64,000 bases of DNA from Clostridium fungisolvens. Lineage in GTDB: Bacteria > Bacillota > Clostridia > Clostridiales > Clostridiaceae. The stretch covers positions 1,178,001 through 1,242,000 of the forward strand of contig NZ_BLZR01000001.1 of assembly GCF_014193895.1 (NCBI RefSeq), given 5' to 3'. A program made the translations under genes and the position numbers. Of this stretch, positions 43,633-53,561 are shown one piece after another (position 1 is the stretch's first letter; every line of letters starts with the position of its first letter). The notes beneath the pieces are model-generated. The model searched no databases. It was given only the letters and a program-made list of their open reading frames with translations, and was not told the origin of the DNA.

Positions 43633-44649
43633 ATGGGATATAAGATGACTGTAGAAAGTTATAACGAGTATTTAGAAAAGCTTTCAGAAAAGTACAAGAT
43701 ATTTGCGCCAAAAGTATTTGAAGGAAAAGGAAGTTATTCAGATACAGATGTGGTTAGATATGGCGAAATAAGTGATATAAGTGAAGTTGTGTTTGATAAA
43801 AAATCAGATTTTTCATATAAGGAAGTATTGCTTCCAATTACTCAAACTTTGTTCTACTTTACAGAAGATGAATGGATAGAGCCAAAGCAAGAGGAAAAAG
43901 GAGCAATAATATTCTTAAGAAGCTGTGATATGCATTCTGTAAGAAGAATTGATGATATATATTTAAGAAATGGTTTCGAAGATCCATATTATAAAGCTCT
44001 GAGAGAGAGAACAAAATTTGTTCTTATAGGATGCAGTGAAAGCTTTGAAAACTGTTTCTGCGTAAGTATGGGAACAAATAAAACTGATGAACATCAAGCT
44101 TATATAAAAGTTGAAGATGATATGGTTTATTTTGATGTTAAGGATGCTGAACTTGAGGCTATCTTAGGAGATCTTTCAAGAGAAGAAGCAGAAGTTGAAG
44201 TTGATTTTGTTACTGAAAATGGTGTAAAGGTCAACATACCAGAAAACTTAGATTTAAGTGTAATGAATTCATCTATGTGGAAAGAATACTCAGCTAGATG
44301 TATAGCTTGTGGAAGATGTAACTTTGTATGTCCTACCTGTACATGCTTTACAATGCAGGATGTATTCTACAAAGACAACAAAAAGGCTGGAGAAAGAAGA
44401 AGAGTTTGGGCTTCTTGTCATGTAGACGGATATACAAACATGGCTGGGGGACATGGCTTTAGATTAGACAAGGGTCAAAGAATGAGATTTAAGGTTCTTC
44501 ATAAGGTATATGATTATAAGAAGAAGTGGGGATATAACATGTGTGTTGGTTGTGGTAGATGTGATGATATCTGTCCAGAATATATATCCTTCTCAAACTG
44601 CGTAAATAAATTAGAAAAAGGAATGGAAGAGGTGAAAGCAAATGAATAA
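43633..44649 (+). CDS. asrA: Anaerobic sulfite reductase subunit A
   Basis: A 338-residue electron-transfer subunit. Two 4Fe-4S ferredoxin-type motifs lie in the C-terminal third (CIACGRCNFVCPTC near residue 222 and CVGCGRCDDICP near 300). The N-terminal half is the AsrA/HydB-type domain (FLRSCDMHSVRRID). It overlaps asrB by eight bases. With AsrB and AsrC it reduces sulfite to sulfide. Confidence 0.95.
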   Translation: MGYKMTVESYNEYLEKLSEKYKIFAPKVFEGKGSYSDTDVVRYGEISDISEVVFDKKSDFSYKEVLLPITQTLFYFTEDEWIEPKQEEKGAIIFLRSCDMHSVRRIDDIYLRNGFEDPYYKALRERTKFVLIGCSESFENCFCVSMGTNKTDEHQAYIKVEDDMVYFDVKDAELEAILGDLSREEAEVEVDFVTENGVKVNIPENLDLSVMNSSMWKEYSARCIACGRCNFVCPTCTCFTMQDVFYKDNKKAGERRRVWASCHVDGYTNMAGGHGFRLDKGQRMRFKVLHKVYDYKKKWGYNMCVGCGRCDDICPEYISFSNCVNKLEKGMEEVKANE

Positions 44650-45433
44650 CCCATATATGCCATCAAAGTCAACGATTTTAGATATAAAAAAGCATACAGA
44701 AATAGAATATACTTTTAGGCTTTCATTTAAAGGTGATGTAAAACCAGGGCAATTCTTTGAGGTTTCTCTTCCAAAGTACGGAGAAGCTCCTATATCAGTA
44801 AGTGGAATAGGTGAAGATTATATAGAACTTACAATAAGAAGAGTTGGAGTAGTTACAGAAGAAATATTTAATTACTACGTTGGTCAACAATTATTTTTAA
44901 GAGGACCATATGGTAATGGATTTGATATAGAAAATTATAGAGGAAAAGAAGTTATAGTTGTAGCAGGTGGAACAGGACTTTCACCAGTAAAAGGAATAGT
45001 TGATTATTTCTCACAAAATCCTAGTGAAGCTAAGAAATTCACTTTAATATCAGGATTTAAGTCTCCGACTGATATGTTATTTAAAGATGATATGGAAGTT
45101 TGGAAAAACAATATAAATCATATTTTAACTGTAGATACTGCTCCAGAAGGATATGAAGGTAATGTTGGACTAGTTACTAAGTATATTCCAGAACTGCAGA
45201 TTGATGATATGGAAAATGTTGAGGTTATAGTAGTTGGACCTCCAATGATGATGAAATTTACAGTAGGTGAATTTTTAAAGAGAGAAATTAAAGAAGAAAA
45301 GATCTGGATATCTCACGAAAGAAAGATGTGCTGTGGTCTTGGAAAATGTGGACATTGCAAGATCGATGACACTTATGTATGTTTAGATGGTCCTGTATTT
45401 AATTATTCAGTTGGAAAGCTTCTAAGAGATTAG
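44642..45433 (+). CDS. asrB: Anaerobic sulfite reductase subunit B (NAD(P)H/FAD)
   Basis: A 263-residue ferredoxin-NADP reductase-like flavoprotein. It has an FAD domain (GQFFEVSLPKYGEAPISVS), a NAD domain (VVAGGTGLSPVKGIVDYF) and a C-terminal 2Fe-2S motif CCGLGKCGHC...YVC as in the PyrK/DHOD-B family. It passes electrons from NADH to AsrA and AsrC. Confidence 0.95.
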   Translation: MNNPYMPSKSTILDIKKHTEIEYTFRLSFKGDVKPGQFFEVSLPKYGEAPISVSGIGEDYIELTIRRVGVVTEEIFNYYVGQQLFLRGPYGNGFDIENYRGKEVIVVAGGTGLSPVKGIVDYFSQNPSEAKKFTLISGFKSPTDMLFKDDMEVWKNNINHILTVDTAPEGYEGNVGLVTKYIPELQIDDMENVEVIVVGPPMMMKFTVGEFLKREIKEEKIWISHERKMCCGLGKCGHCKIDDTYVCLDGPVFNYSVGKLLRD

Positions 45434-45448
45434 AAGGAGGTAGAGATA

Positions 45449-46411
45449 ATGGATATAAACACTAAAGCACTTAAAAAAAATGCCTTCAGAGTTACTAAGA
45501 AAAGAGGAATAACTTCATCTAGAATAAGGGTACCCGGTGGACATTTAGATTCAAAGTATTTAGCAAAGATTGGTGAGATTGCTGAAAAGTTTGGAGATGG
45601 TTCTGTTCATATAACTACAAGACAGGGATTTGAAATAACTGGAATAGATATGAAGGACATGAATGAAGTAAACTTAATGCTTCAGGACTTAATCGAAGGT
45701 TTAGAGATAAACCAAGAAGAAGAAGGAAAAGGATATCCAGCGGCTGGTACTAGAAATGTGACTTCTTGTATAGGTAATAGGGTGTGCCCATTTGCTAACT
45801 ATGATACAACTGCCTTTGCTCAAAGAATTGAAAAAATGATATTCCCAGACGATCTTCACGTAAAGATAGCTTTAACAGGTTGTCCTAATGATTGCTTAAA
45901 GGTTAGACAACATGACTTTGGAATCATAGGGATGACTGAACCTCAATATGATGCTTATAGATGCATAGGCTGTCAAGCTTGTGTTACAAACTGTAAGAAG
46001 AGAGCTACTGGAGCTTTAAAATTTGAAAATTTCAAGGTTGTTAGAGATCACGACAAGTGTATAGGATGTGGTGAGTGTGTAGGTAAGTGCCCAACTGGAG
46101 CTTGGACTAGGAGCGAAGAGAAATATTATAGACTTGCTATAATGGGTAGATCAGGAAAGAAAAACCCAAGACTTGCAGAAGATTTTATAATCTGGGTCGA
46201 TGAAGAAAGTATAAAGAAGATAATAATGAATACTTACGAGTACGTAAGAGAATATATAGATAAAGATGCTCCAGGCGGAAAAGAACATATTGGATATATA
46301 GTTGATAGAACTGGTTTCCAAGAGTTTAAAAAGTGGGCATTGAAGGATGTTGAGTTAGGTCCTAAGGCTATTCTTAAGGATAATGTATATTGGAGTGGAA
46401 TAAGATATTAA
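45449..46411 (+). CDS. asrC: Anaerobic sulfite reductase subunit C (siroheme)
   Basis: The catalytic 320-residue subunit. The siroheme-4Fe-4S cysteines lie in TSCIGNRVCPFAN and TGCPNDCLK (CX5C...CX3C), and an inserted two-cluster ferredoxin domain has CIGCQACVTNCKK and CIGCGECVGKCPTG. The N-terminal VTKKRGITSSRIRVPGGHL and HITTRQGFEITGI bind sulfite/siroheme. It needs siroheme, made by the gene cluster that follows. Confidence 0.95.
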   Translation: MDINTKALKKNAFRVTKKRGITSSRIRVPGGHLDSKYLAKIGEIAEKFGDGSVHITTRQGFEITGIDMKDMNEVNLMLQDLIEGLEINQEEEGKGYPAAGTRNVTSCIGNRVCPFANYDTTAFAQRIEKMIFPDDLHVKIALTGCPNDCLKVRQHDFGIIGMTEPQYDAYRCIGCQACVTNCKKRATGALKFENFKVVRDHDKCIGCGECVGKCPTGAWTRSEEKYYRLAIMGRSGKKNPRLAEDFIIWVDEESIKKIIMNTYEYVREYIDKDAPGGKEHIGYIVDRTGFQEFKKWALKDVELGPKAILKDNVYWSGIRY

Positions 46412-47045
46412 TTTTAAGGGGAGCAAACTATTGCTTCCCTTAATGCTTTGGCCAAGATACTTAATGTTACATTTTTCACTCTTTACTATTCTGTAGCAAA
46501 AGTAAGATTTCGGCAATTACTTATGTTAATGCTAGATATAAGTAGTATTAGAATTTATATAAATATGTATTACTTCAATCTGAAGAATATTTTCAAAACT
46601 TCTATGGATTTTGATAGGAGCATTAAAAGGTATAAATTTGATTATGAAGTGGTACATCAATATATAATTAAATAGGAGTAAATATGTCCACTTTGTTGAA
46701 GTATAGCTTTTATTAGGTTATACTTTTGTTGTTAAGAATTTATACAGAATTCCACTATGATAACTTGGTTACCTATAAAATTTATTAATAAAAAAATTCT
46801 TATAGGATTTTTGAGCGTATATTATTTGCCTTTTATTTTCTTTATGTAGTATTTTTTAGTGTGGAGTAATTTAATGAATAAAATTATAATCGATAAAAAG
46901 CAAAGTGATAGTTCAACATAGTGAAATGTAGTATAATAATAAGAATGTATAAATGTAAAATTTTATATTAATAAAATTATAAAAATATAAGAATATAAGA
47001 ATTTACAGTAATACTGGGGCTTAAGAATATTTGGAGTGATAATTT
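46412..47045 (+). other. 634-base region between asrC and hemA
   Basis: A GC-rich hairpin (46414-46426 with 46431-46443) just after asrC lacks a T run, so it may be a weak terminator or an mRNA 3' end. A second weak hairpin followed by T lies near 46771-46813. A TTG-initiated frame at 46448-46675 has no ribosome site and is not called. TATAAT at about 46933 may be the hemA -10 box. No riboswitch was recognised. Confidence 0.5.
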
Positions 47046-48242
47046 ATGAATCAGCTTATTGGATTTAAACGAAATGTATCTCTTGATATAAGAGAAAAGT
47101 TTGCCATAAGGCAAAGTAAGACAGAGCAATACCTTTGTGAACTCACTAAAAGATTCTCAGAGGTTGTTATTATAAATACTTGTAATAGAATAGAGATTTA
47201 CTTTAATGCAGATAACTGCAGTAAAGCAAATATAGATTTCATATTTGATATATTTAATTGGGATAAAGATTTAAAAGAGTACATCTTTCATGATAAGGAT
47301 GACAAAGTCACAGAGCATCTAATGGAGGTTGCCTGTGGCTTTCATTCTAAGATATTGGGTGAAGATCAGATACTTGGGCAAGTGAAAGATAGCTTTTTAT
47401 ATTCAAAGGATAGAGGGGCAGCCTCTAATGAACTAGGAAGGTTATTTCAAACTGCTATAACTTGTGGAAAACAATTTAGGACAGAAGCGAAATTATATGA
47501 GATTCCAGTCTCATCATCTTCAATAGCAGTTCATGAAGCCATAGATAGAGGCCATAAGACCTATATGGTTATAGGTTATGGAGAGATAGGAAGTCTGGCT
47601 GTAAAATATCTTTTAGGGCAAGATGTAGGTAAGATATTTTTGGTGGTTAGAACTCCTGAAAATGTGAAAGATATATTTGATCCTAGAGTTGAAGTAATTA
47701 ATTTTAATAGAAAAAATGAAGTTCTGAACGAAGTTGAATGTATCATATCTTGTACGTCAGCGCCGCATCCTGTTGTAAGATATGAAGAGATTCCTAAAAA
47801 AGTAGACTTATTTATTCTCGATCTAGCAGTACCAAGAGATGTGGATAAAGAAATTAGGGATTTAGATAATGTAGAGCTTCTTGACATTGACGATATATCA
47901 AGGATTGATGATAAGAATAAAGCTTTAAGAAGAGCGCGAATGATAGATTTTAAGTATATAATAAAGGAATACTTTACTGAGTATAGTAACTGGTTGAAGA
48001 TGAGAGAATTATCTCCTGTAATTTCAGCTATGAAAGAAGCGGGAAAAGAGGTTGTAAGTGATAGATATGCAAGTTATAGAAATAGAGCAAATGCTAGAAA
48101 CTCTGGAGAGTTAGCAGAAGTTCTTATAAAAAGTACTTCAGATCACTATATAAATAAAGCAATTAATGTACTTAAAGAAGCAAAGTTAAAGGGATGTGAA
48201 GATCAGTGCATGGAGATAATAAGCAGGATATTCCTAAGCTAG
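47046..48242 (+). CDS. hemA: Glutamyl-tRNA reductase
   Basis: First enzyme of the C5 tetrapyrrole pathway: reduces glutamyl-tRNA(Glu) to glutamate-1-semialdehyde with NADPH. The active-site C46 lies in NTCNRIEIYF. The NADPH domain shows VIGYGEIGSLAVKYL, and the C-terminal dimer helix is present (residues about 310-398). It begins the tetrapyrrole operon and overlaps the next gene by 37 bases. Confidence 0.94.
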   Translation: MNQLIGFKRNVSLDIREKFAIRQSKTEQYLCELTKRFSEVVIINTCNRIEIYFNADNCSKANIDFIFDIFNWDKDLKEYIFHDKDDKVTEHLMEVACGFHSKILGEDQILGQVKDSFLYSKDRGAASNELGRLFQTAITCGKQFRTEAKLYEIPVSSSSIAVHEAIDRGHKTYMVIGYGEIGSLAVKYLLGQDVGKIFLVVRTPENVKDIFDPRVEVINFNRKNEVLNEVECIISCTSAPHPVVRYEEIPKKVDLFILDLAVPRDVDKEIRDLDNVELLDIDDISRIDDKNKALRRARMIDFKYIIKEYFTEYSNWLKMRELSPVISAMKEAGKEVVSDRYASYRNRANARNSGELAEVLIKSTSDHYINKAINVLKEAKLKGCEDQCMEIISRIFLS

Positions 48243-48922
48243 AATATATGTTTTTATCCTTTATAAGTAGTAAGATAAGAGTTTTAATCATCGGTGGAGG
48301 AAAGGCCGCTTTGATAAAGGCCACAACTTTGATTAAGAATGGATGTAGGTTAACAATTTTAGCTGAGCATTTTGATGAAGAGATAGAAGCTTTGATTTCT
48401 ACAGGAGTAGTTAATCTCATAAAAGAAAGCTATAGTGAGACGTGTTTGAAGGATAAGCATTTAATATTTATATGTATTAATGATAAAAGCACCATAGGAA
48501 GAATTATTGAGGACTGTGAGAAGCAAAGCAAGGTGTATATAAACTGCAGTGATTCTAAAAATGGTTTGGCAGTTTTGCCAATACAAAATAATAATGAGAG
48601 TTTTTCATATGCGATCCATACTAATGGTGGTAATCCTAAGATGTCTAGAAAGCTATTGAGCGAAATGAGTAAAGCTGTGGAACCTTTACAGGCCATAACA
48701 GATTTTTCAACTTCCTTAAGGATTAAGATGAAAGAAATAGGTTTTATTGATAAGACTATAATAGAATTTATTATTTCTAATGAGTACAGTTTTTTCTTTG
48801 AAAAAGGTTATGGAAAAAAAGTACTATACTTGTATTTTAGTAAAGAATATTTAGATAAATTACTTGAAGATGATTTTGTTTTATATGGAGGATATGACCA
48901 TGAGTTTGATTATAGCAACTAG
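48206..48922 (+). CDS. Precorrin-2 dehydrogenase (SirC/Met8-like)
   Basis: Oxidises precorrin-2 to sirohydrochlorin with NAD+. The Rossmann start VLIIGGGKAALIKATTLIKNG and the HTNGGNPKMSRKL motif mark the CysG N-terminal/Met8 family. GTG at 48206 is chosen because residues before the internal Met (…EYMFLSF) belong to the conserved first strand, although the ribosome site is poor. It overlaps hemA and hemC, so it is translationally coupled. Chelatase activity of its own is possible, as in Met8. Confidence 0.85.
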   Translation: MHGDNKQDIPKLEYMFLSFISSKIRVLIIGGGKAALIKATTLIKNGCRLTILAEHFDEEIEALISTGVVNLIKESYSETCLKDKHLIFICINDKSTIGRIIEDCEKQSKVYINCSDSKNGLAVLPIQNNNESFSYAIHTNGGNPKMSRKLLSEMSKAVEPLQAITDFSTSLRIKMKEIGFIDKTIIEFIISNEYSFFFEKGYGKKVLYLYFSKEYLDKLLEDDFVLYGGYDHEFDYSN

Positions 48923-49775
48923 GAAAAGTAAGCTTGCACAGACCCAAACTGAAATAGTTATGGAGCTTCTAAAAGATAAATGTGGAGCTGAAAGTGAAAA
49001 GCTTCTAATGAGTACAGAGGGAGATAGAAGGTTAGATGTAGCACTTAATAAGATAGGGGGAAAAGGATTATTTGTAAAAGAAATAGAATATGCTTTGCTT
49101 GACGGAAAAGCTGATGCTGCAGTACACAGTATGAAGGATGTGCCTTTTGCATTAGAAGAGCCTTTCGAGATTGTAGCAATGCCTGAGCGTGAAGATCCTA
49201 GAGATGTATTTGTATCTATGAAAAATATCAGTTTTTATGATTTGAAAAAAGGAGCTAGAATAGGTACTTCTAGTATAAGAAGGAGCTCTCAACTAAGAGT
49301 CTTAAGACCAGATATTGAGATTGTTCCTATCAGGGGAAATGTTCAAACAAGACTAGATAAGATAGAAAAAGAAAATCTAGATGGAATAATTCTAGCGGCA
49401 GCAGGTTTAAGAAGGTTAGATATGGAAGATATAATAACTGACTACTTTAATGAAGAAGTGTTTCTTCCAGCAGTGGGGCAAGGGGCTCTAGGTATAGAGA
49501 CCTTAAAAACAAGTGATAAAAAACATATTTTCTCCAAGCTTGATGATGCTAAAACAAGAATCACTGTAGAGGCTGAAAGAAGCTTTATGAAAGAACTTAA
49601 TGGGGGATGCCATTCTCCTATAGGTGCTTATGCAAGGATTGAAAATGATGATATTTATATATTAGGTATATATGAAATTAATGATAGATTGGTAAAGAAA
49701 GATGTTCAAGGTAAAGTTGAAGAGCATATTGAGCTTGGGAAGACTTTAGCTAAAAAGATTATAAAAGAACTATAA
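48900..49775 (+). CDS. hemC: Hydroxymethylbilane synthase (porphobilinogen deaminase)
   Basis: Joins four porphobilinogens. The dipyrromethane cofactor attaches to C237 in GGCHSPIGAYA. The TRKSKLAQTQTE start, HSMKDVP (catalytic Asp region), GTSSIRRSSQL and PIRGNVQTRL are all present. GGAGGA at 48887-48892 fits the ATG at 48900 rather than the earlier in-frame ATG at 48864. It overlaps the end of the previous gene by 23 bases. Confidence 0.95.
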   Translation: MSLIIATRKSKLAQTQTEIVMELLKDKCGAESEKLLMSTEGDRRLDVALNKIGGKGLFVKEIEYALLDGKADAAVHSMKDVPFALEEPFEIVAMPEREDPRDVFVSMKNISFYDLKKGARIGTSSIRRSSQLRVLRPDIEIVPIRGNVQTRLDKIEKENLDGIILAAAGLRRLDMEDIITDYFNEEVFLPAVGQGALGIETLKTSDKKHIFSKLDDAKTRITVEAERSFMKELNGGCHSPIGAYARIENDDIYILGIYEINDRLVKKDVQGKVEEHIELGKTLAKKIIKEL

Positions 49776-49841
49776 TTATCAGCTGAGTTTAAGTTTCGTG
49801 CTGAAATTAGAAAAGAGAACTACGATTGATGAGGTGGAAAA

Positions 49842-51317
49842 ATGTCAAAAGCATATATTATCGGGGCTGGTCCAGGAGATGAAGGACTACTGACTTTAAA
49901 GGCAGTAAAGGTGATGAAGGAATGTACTGCGGTACTTTATGATAGACTTATAGGAAATAATGTATTGTCACATTTGAGTGATAGCTGTGAAGTTTACTTT
50001 TGTGGGAAAGAGCCGGGGTGTCATTATAAAACTCAAGATGAGATAAATGCTATGTTAGTAGAACTAGCTAAAAAGGGACACACTGTAGGAAGAATAAAGG
50101 GTGGAGATCCTTATGTATTTGGAAGAGGTGGTGAGGAAGTTCTAGCTTTAGAAGCTGAAAATATTCCTTTTGAAGTTATCCCTGGGGTGACTTCAGCAGT
50201 TGCTGTTATGAGTTATGCTGGAATACCAATAACTCATAGAGGGCTTTCTCAAGGTTTCCATGTGCTTACAGGTATGAGTGCAGCTACCTTAAACATTCAA
50301 TGGGAGGTATTAACCAAATCACAAAATACCTTGGTATTTTTAATGGGACTAGAAAATCTAGGTGATATAGTTAGAAATCTTATAGAAAATGGAAAGCCTA
50401 AAGATACTCCATGTGGAGTTATAATGAGAGGGACCACTGCAAAGCAAAAAAAGGTGATTGGTACTTTAGAGAACATACAAGAACTAGTAAAAGCTAATAA
50501 TTTGAAATCTCCTTCAATAATAGTTGTGGGAAAGGTTGTAACTTTAAGTGATAAATTAAATTGGTTTGAAAGACTGCCGCTTTTTGGAGCAAATGTCTGT
50601 GTAACCAGAACTAAAAAACAGGCTCAAAGTATGAAGGAAAAGCTAAGAAGCTTAGGTGCAGAGGTTACTGAAATACCAGCGATAAAGATAGTAAGCACCT
50701 CTGAAAATCTAAATCAATATAAAGATAATATAAGTTCCTTTGAATATATAATTCTAACTTCAGTTAATGGAGTTAATATATTCTTTGATTATTTAAGAGA
50801 TAATAGTATGGATATTAGAGAAATTAAAGCTGAGTTTGCAGTTATAGGAAAAGCAACTCTTAATGCATTGAAGGAAAGAGGAATAATTGCAAATATAATG
50901 GCTGATGAATTCGTAGCTGAAGGTCTTGTAAAAGAACTGAAAAACTATAAACTTAAGGATAAAAAGATTCTTATGCCTATTTCTAAGAATTCAAGGAATG
51001 TAGTAGAAGAATTTTTAAGAGAGCAGGGAGCTATAGTTGAAAGAGTACATACATATGAAACTCAAAAGGCTGAATTTAAGAATATAGCTGCTTTTGATAA
51101 TGTGAATACAATTATATTTACAAGCCCATCTACAGTAAATAATCTAGTAGATATGGTGGGAATTGATAAGGTTAAGGAAAAGTTATGTATAGCTATAGGG
51201 CCTATAACTTATAAGGCGTTAGAAGAAAAGGAAATAAAAGCAGTATTATCAGAAGCCCATAGTGAAGATGGAGCTATAGAAAAACTTACAGAAGTATGGA
51301 GTGAACGACATGAATAA
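49842..51317 (+). CDS. cobA-hemD: Fused uroporphyrinogen-III C-methyltransferase / uroporphyrinogen-III synthase
   Basis: A 491-residue fusion. Residues 1 to about 245 are a SUMT (CobA) with GAGPGDEGLLTLKA, VGRIKGGDPYVFGRGGEE and ITHRGLSQGFHVLTG. Residues about 250-491 are HemD with VCVTRTKKQAQSM and TIIFTSPSTVNNL. It closes hydroxymethylbilane to uroporphyrinogen III and methylates it to precorrin-2, which commits the pathway to siroheme/cobalamin. It overlaps hemB by eight bases. Confidence 0.94.
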   Translation: MSKAYIIGAGPGDEGLLTLKAVKVMKECTAVLYDRLIGNNVLSHLSDSCEVYFCGKEPGCHYKTQDEINAMLVELAKKGHTVGRIKGGDPYVFGRGGEEVLALEAENIPFEVIPGVTSAVAVMSYAGIPITHRGLSQGFHVLTGMSAATLNIQWEVLTKSQNTLVFLMGLENLGDIVRNLIENGKPKDTPCGVIMRGTTAKQKKVIGTLENIQELVKANNLKSPSIIVVGKVVTLSDKLNWFERLPLFGANVCVTRTKKQAQSMKEKLRSLGAEVTEIPAIKIVSTSENLNQYKDNISSFEYIILTSVNGVNIFFDYLRDNSMDIREIKAEFAVIGKATLNALKERGIIANIMADEFVAEGLVKELKNYKLKDKKILMPISKNSRNVVEEFLREQGAIVERVHTYETQKAEFKNIAAFDNVNTIIFTSPSTVNNLVDMVGIDKVKEKLCIAIGPITYKALEEKEIKAVLSEAHSEDGAIEKLTEVWSERHE

Positions 51318-52278
51318 GAGAAATAGAAGACTGAGAACAAGAAAAGAGATAAGGGATTTAGTTAGAGAAAACTCTTTATCTCCTATGGATTTTATATACC
51401 CAATTTTTGTGGTTGAAGGAAATAATATAAAAAAAGAGATAGAATCTATGCCGGGAAATTATCATTTCTCAGTAGATAGATTACAAGAAATAGTTGAAGA
51501 GATTAAAAAAGCCAAGGTAAGAGGTATTATGATTTTTGGAATTCCTGATGAAAAAGATTGCTGTGGATCAGAAGCTTATGCAGAGGATGGAATAGTTCAA
51601 AAAGCTGTAAGAAGAATAAAAGAATTAGATAAAAACCTATGGGTAATTACTGATGTTTGCTTATGTGAATATACAGACCATGGTCATTGTGGAATTATAG
51701 AAAACGAATATGTTAAGAATGATGAAACTTTAGACGTTTTATCTAAGGTTGCAGTATCTCATGCAAAGGCAGGAGCAGATATGGTTGCGCCTTCTGACAT
51801 GATGGATGGGAGAGTAGCAGCAATAAGAGGAGCCCTAGATGAAAATAACCTTGAAAATGTAGGAATAATGGCATACAGTGCTAAGTACTGTTCAGCTTTC
51901 TATGGACCATTCAGAGAAGCTGCAAACTCAGCTCCACAATTTGGAGACAGGAAGAGTTATCAGATGGATCCTGCAAACAGCAGAGAAGCAGTAAGAGAAA
52001 TGGAAAATGATATAGAAGAAGGCGCAGATATCATAATGGTTAAACCTGCTCTATCCTATTTAGACATAATAAAAATGGCGAGAGATAAATTTGATTATCC
52101 AGTAGCGGCGTATAGTGTAAGTGGTGAGTATGCTATGATTAAAGCTGGTGCAAAGCTTGGATATATAGATGAGAAAAAAATAGCATTAGAAAGTCTTCTT
52201 TCTATAAAAAGAGCAGGTGCTGATATAATAATAACTTATTATGCTCTAGAAGCATCAGCTTGGCTTAAGGAGGAATAA
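51310..52278 (+). CDS. hemB: Porphobilinogen synthase (ALA dehydratase)
   Basis: Condenses two 5-aminolevulinates. The zinc cysteines C117, C119 and C127 (VCLCEYTDHGHCG) show the zinc-dependent class. Schiff-base lysines lie in YSAKYCSAFYGPFR and MVKPALSYLD. GGAG at 51298 fits the ATG at 51310, giving 322 residues. It is followed after two bases by hemL. Confidence 0.95.
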   Translation: MNKRNRRLRTRKEIRDLVRENSLSPMDFIYPIFVVEGNNIKKEIESMPGNYHFSVDRLQEIVEEIKKAKVRGIMIFGIPDEKDCCGSEAYAEDGIVQKAVRRIKELDKNLWVITDVCLCEYTDHGHCGIIENEYVKNDETLDVLSKVAVSHAKAGADMVAPSDMMDGRVAAIRGALDENNLENVGIMAYSAKYCSAFYGPFREAANSAPQFGDRKSYQMDPANSREAVREMENDIEEGADIIMVKPALSYLDIIKMARDKFDYPVAAYSVSGEYAMIKAGAKLGYIDEKKIALESLLSIKRAGADIIITYYALEASAWLKEE

Positions 52279-52280
52279 AA

Positions 52281-53549
52281 ATGAATAATAGTGAAATATT
52301 TCAGTTATCACAAAAGTATATGCCTGGTGGAGTTAATTCACCAGTAAGAGCCTTTAAAGGACTAGAGATAGATCCTCCTGTAATAAAGAGAGGGGAAGGG
52401 GCTTATATCTATGATGAAAATGATAAGAAATATATAGATTTTGTTGGAGCTTGGGGACCTATGCTTTTAGGACACAAGGATGAAGATGTTATTTCATCGA
52501 TGAAGGAAGCTTTAGATAACGGTCTAGCTTTTGGTGCTCCAACCTATTTAGAACTTGAATTAGCCAAATTTATGTGCGAAACCTTAGAAAATGTAGATAT
52601 GGTGAGGATGGTTAACTCGGGCACTGAAGCTACTATGAGTGCTGTAAAGCTTGCTAGGGGATATACTGGAAGAGATAAGATAATAAAATTCTCAGGTTGC
52701 TATCATGGACACTTTGATGGCTTCCTAGTAAGTGCAGGTTCAGGAGTTCTTACTGGTGGTATACCTGGTAGTGCAGGAGTTCCAAAGGGAAGCATATCCA
52801 ATACATTAGTTGCTGAGTACAATAATATATCTTCTGTAAAAGCTATCTTTAATGCTTTTGGTGAAGATATAGCTGCAGTTATCATAGAACCAGTGGCAGG
52901 AAACATGGGAGTAATAAAAGCTGAAGATGCTTTTATGAATGAACTTAGAGCTCTATGTGATGCAAATAGAAGCCTTTTAATATTTGATGAAGTAATGAGT
53001 GGGTTTAGAGTAGCTTACAAAGGTGCGCAATCCTTATTTGATGTAAAACCTGATTTAGTTACTTATGCGAAAATCATGGGTGGAGGAATGCCTTGTGGTG
53101 CTTATGGCGGAAGAAGAGATATAATGGAAAAATTATCTCCATCAGGTCCTATATATCAAGCAGGTACAATGTCAGGTAATCCTATAGTGATGACTGCAGG
53201 AATAGCTACTTTAAAGAAACTACATAGCAATCCTATGTATTATGAAAACATAGAAAAGTATGGAGCAATGCTAGAAAGGGAAATAAAAGACATTTTATCA
53301 CAAAAGGGAATAGCTAACGTTATCAATAGATGTGGTGGAATGATGACTTTATTCTTTACTAAAAATGAAAATGTAAAAACCTATGATGATGTTAAAACTT
53401 GTGATATAGATTTATTTAATAAATATTTTACTCATATGTTGAGTGAGGGAATTTATCTTCCTCCATCACAATATGAAGCTATGTTTTTATCAGTAAAGCA
53501 TGGGGATAAAGAAATACAAAGTTTTTCTGAGGCTTTAAGAAGACTTTAA
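52281..53549 (+). CDS. hemL: Glutamate-1-semialdehyde 2,1-aminomutase
   Basis: PLP enzyme that makes 5-aminolevulinate. The PLP lysine is K264 in YAKIMGGGMPCGAYGG. The N-terminal MPGGVNSPVRAF and the VNSGTEATMSAVKLAR segment are typical. At 422 residues it has the standard length. AGGAGG precedes the ATG; the operon is tightly packed. Confidence 0.96.
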   Translation: MNNSEIFQLSQKYMPGGVNSPVRAFKGLEIDPPVIKRGEGAYIYDENDKKYIDFVGAWGPMLLGHKDEDVISSMKEALDNGLAFGAPTYLELELAKFMCETLENVDMVRMVNSGTEATMSAVKLARGYTGRDKIIKFSGCYHGHFDGFLVSAGSGVLTGGIPGSAGVPKGSISNTLVAEYNNISSVKAIFNAFGEDIAAVIIEPVAGNMGVIKAEDAFMNELRALCDANRSLLIFDEVMSGFRVAYKGAQSLFDVKPDLVTYAKIMGGGMPCGAYGGRRDIMEKLSPSGPIYQAGTMSGNPIVMTAGIATLKKLHSNPMYYENIEKYGAMLEREIKDILSQKGIANVINRCGGMMTLFFTKNENVKTYDDVKTCDIDLFNKYFTHMLSEGIYLPPSQYEAMFLSVKHGDKEIQSFSEALRRL

Positions 53550-53561
53550 AACGAGGTAGAA

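Noticed and set aside
46448..46675. 75-codon frame after asrC
   Set aside because: It starts with TTG, has no ribosome site at the right spacing, lies in AT-rich DNA, and its product resembles nothing known.
46874..46921. 15-codon ATG frame with a GTGGAG site upstream of hemA (possible leader peptide)
   Set aside because: It has no run of regulatory codons and no terminator/antiterminator pair after it, so there is no evidence for attenuation.
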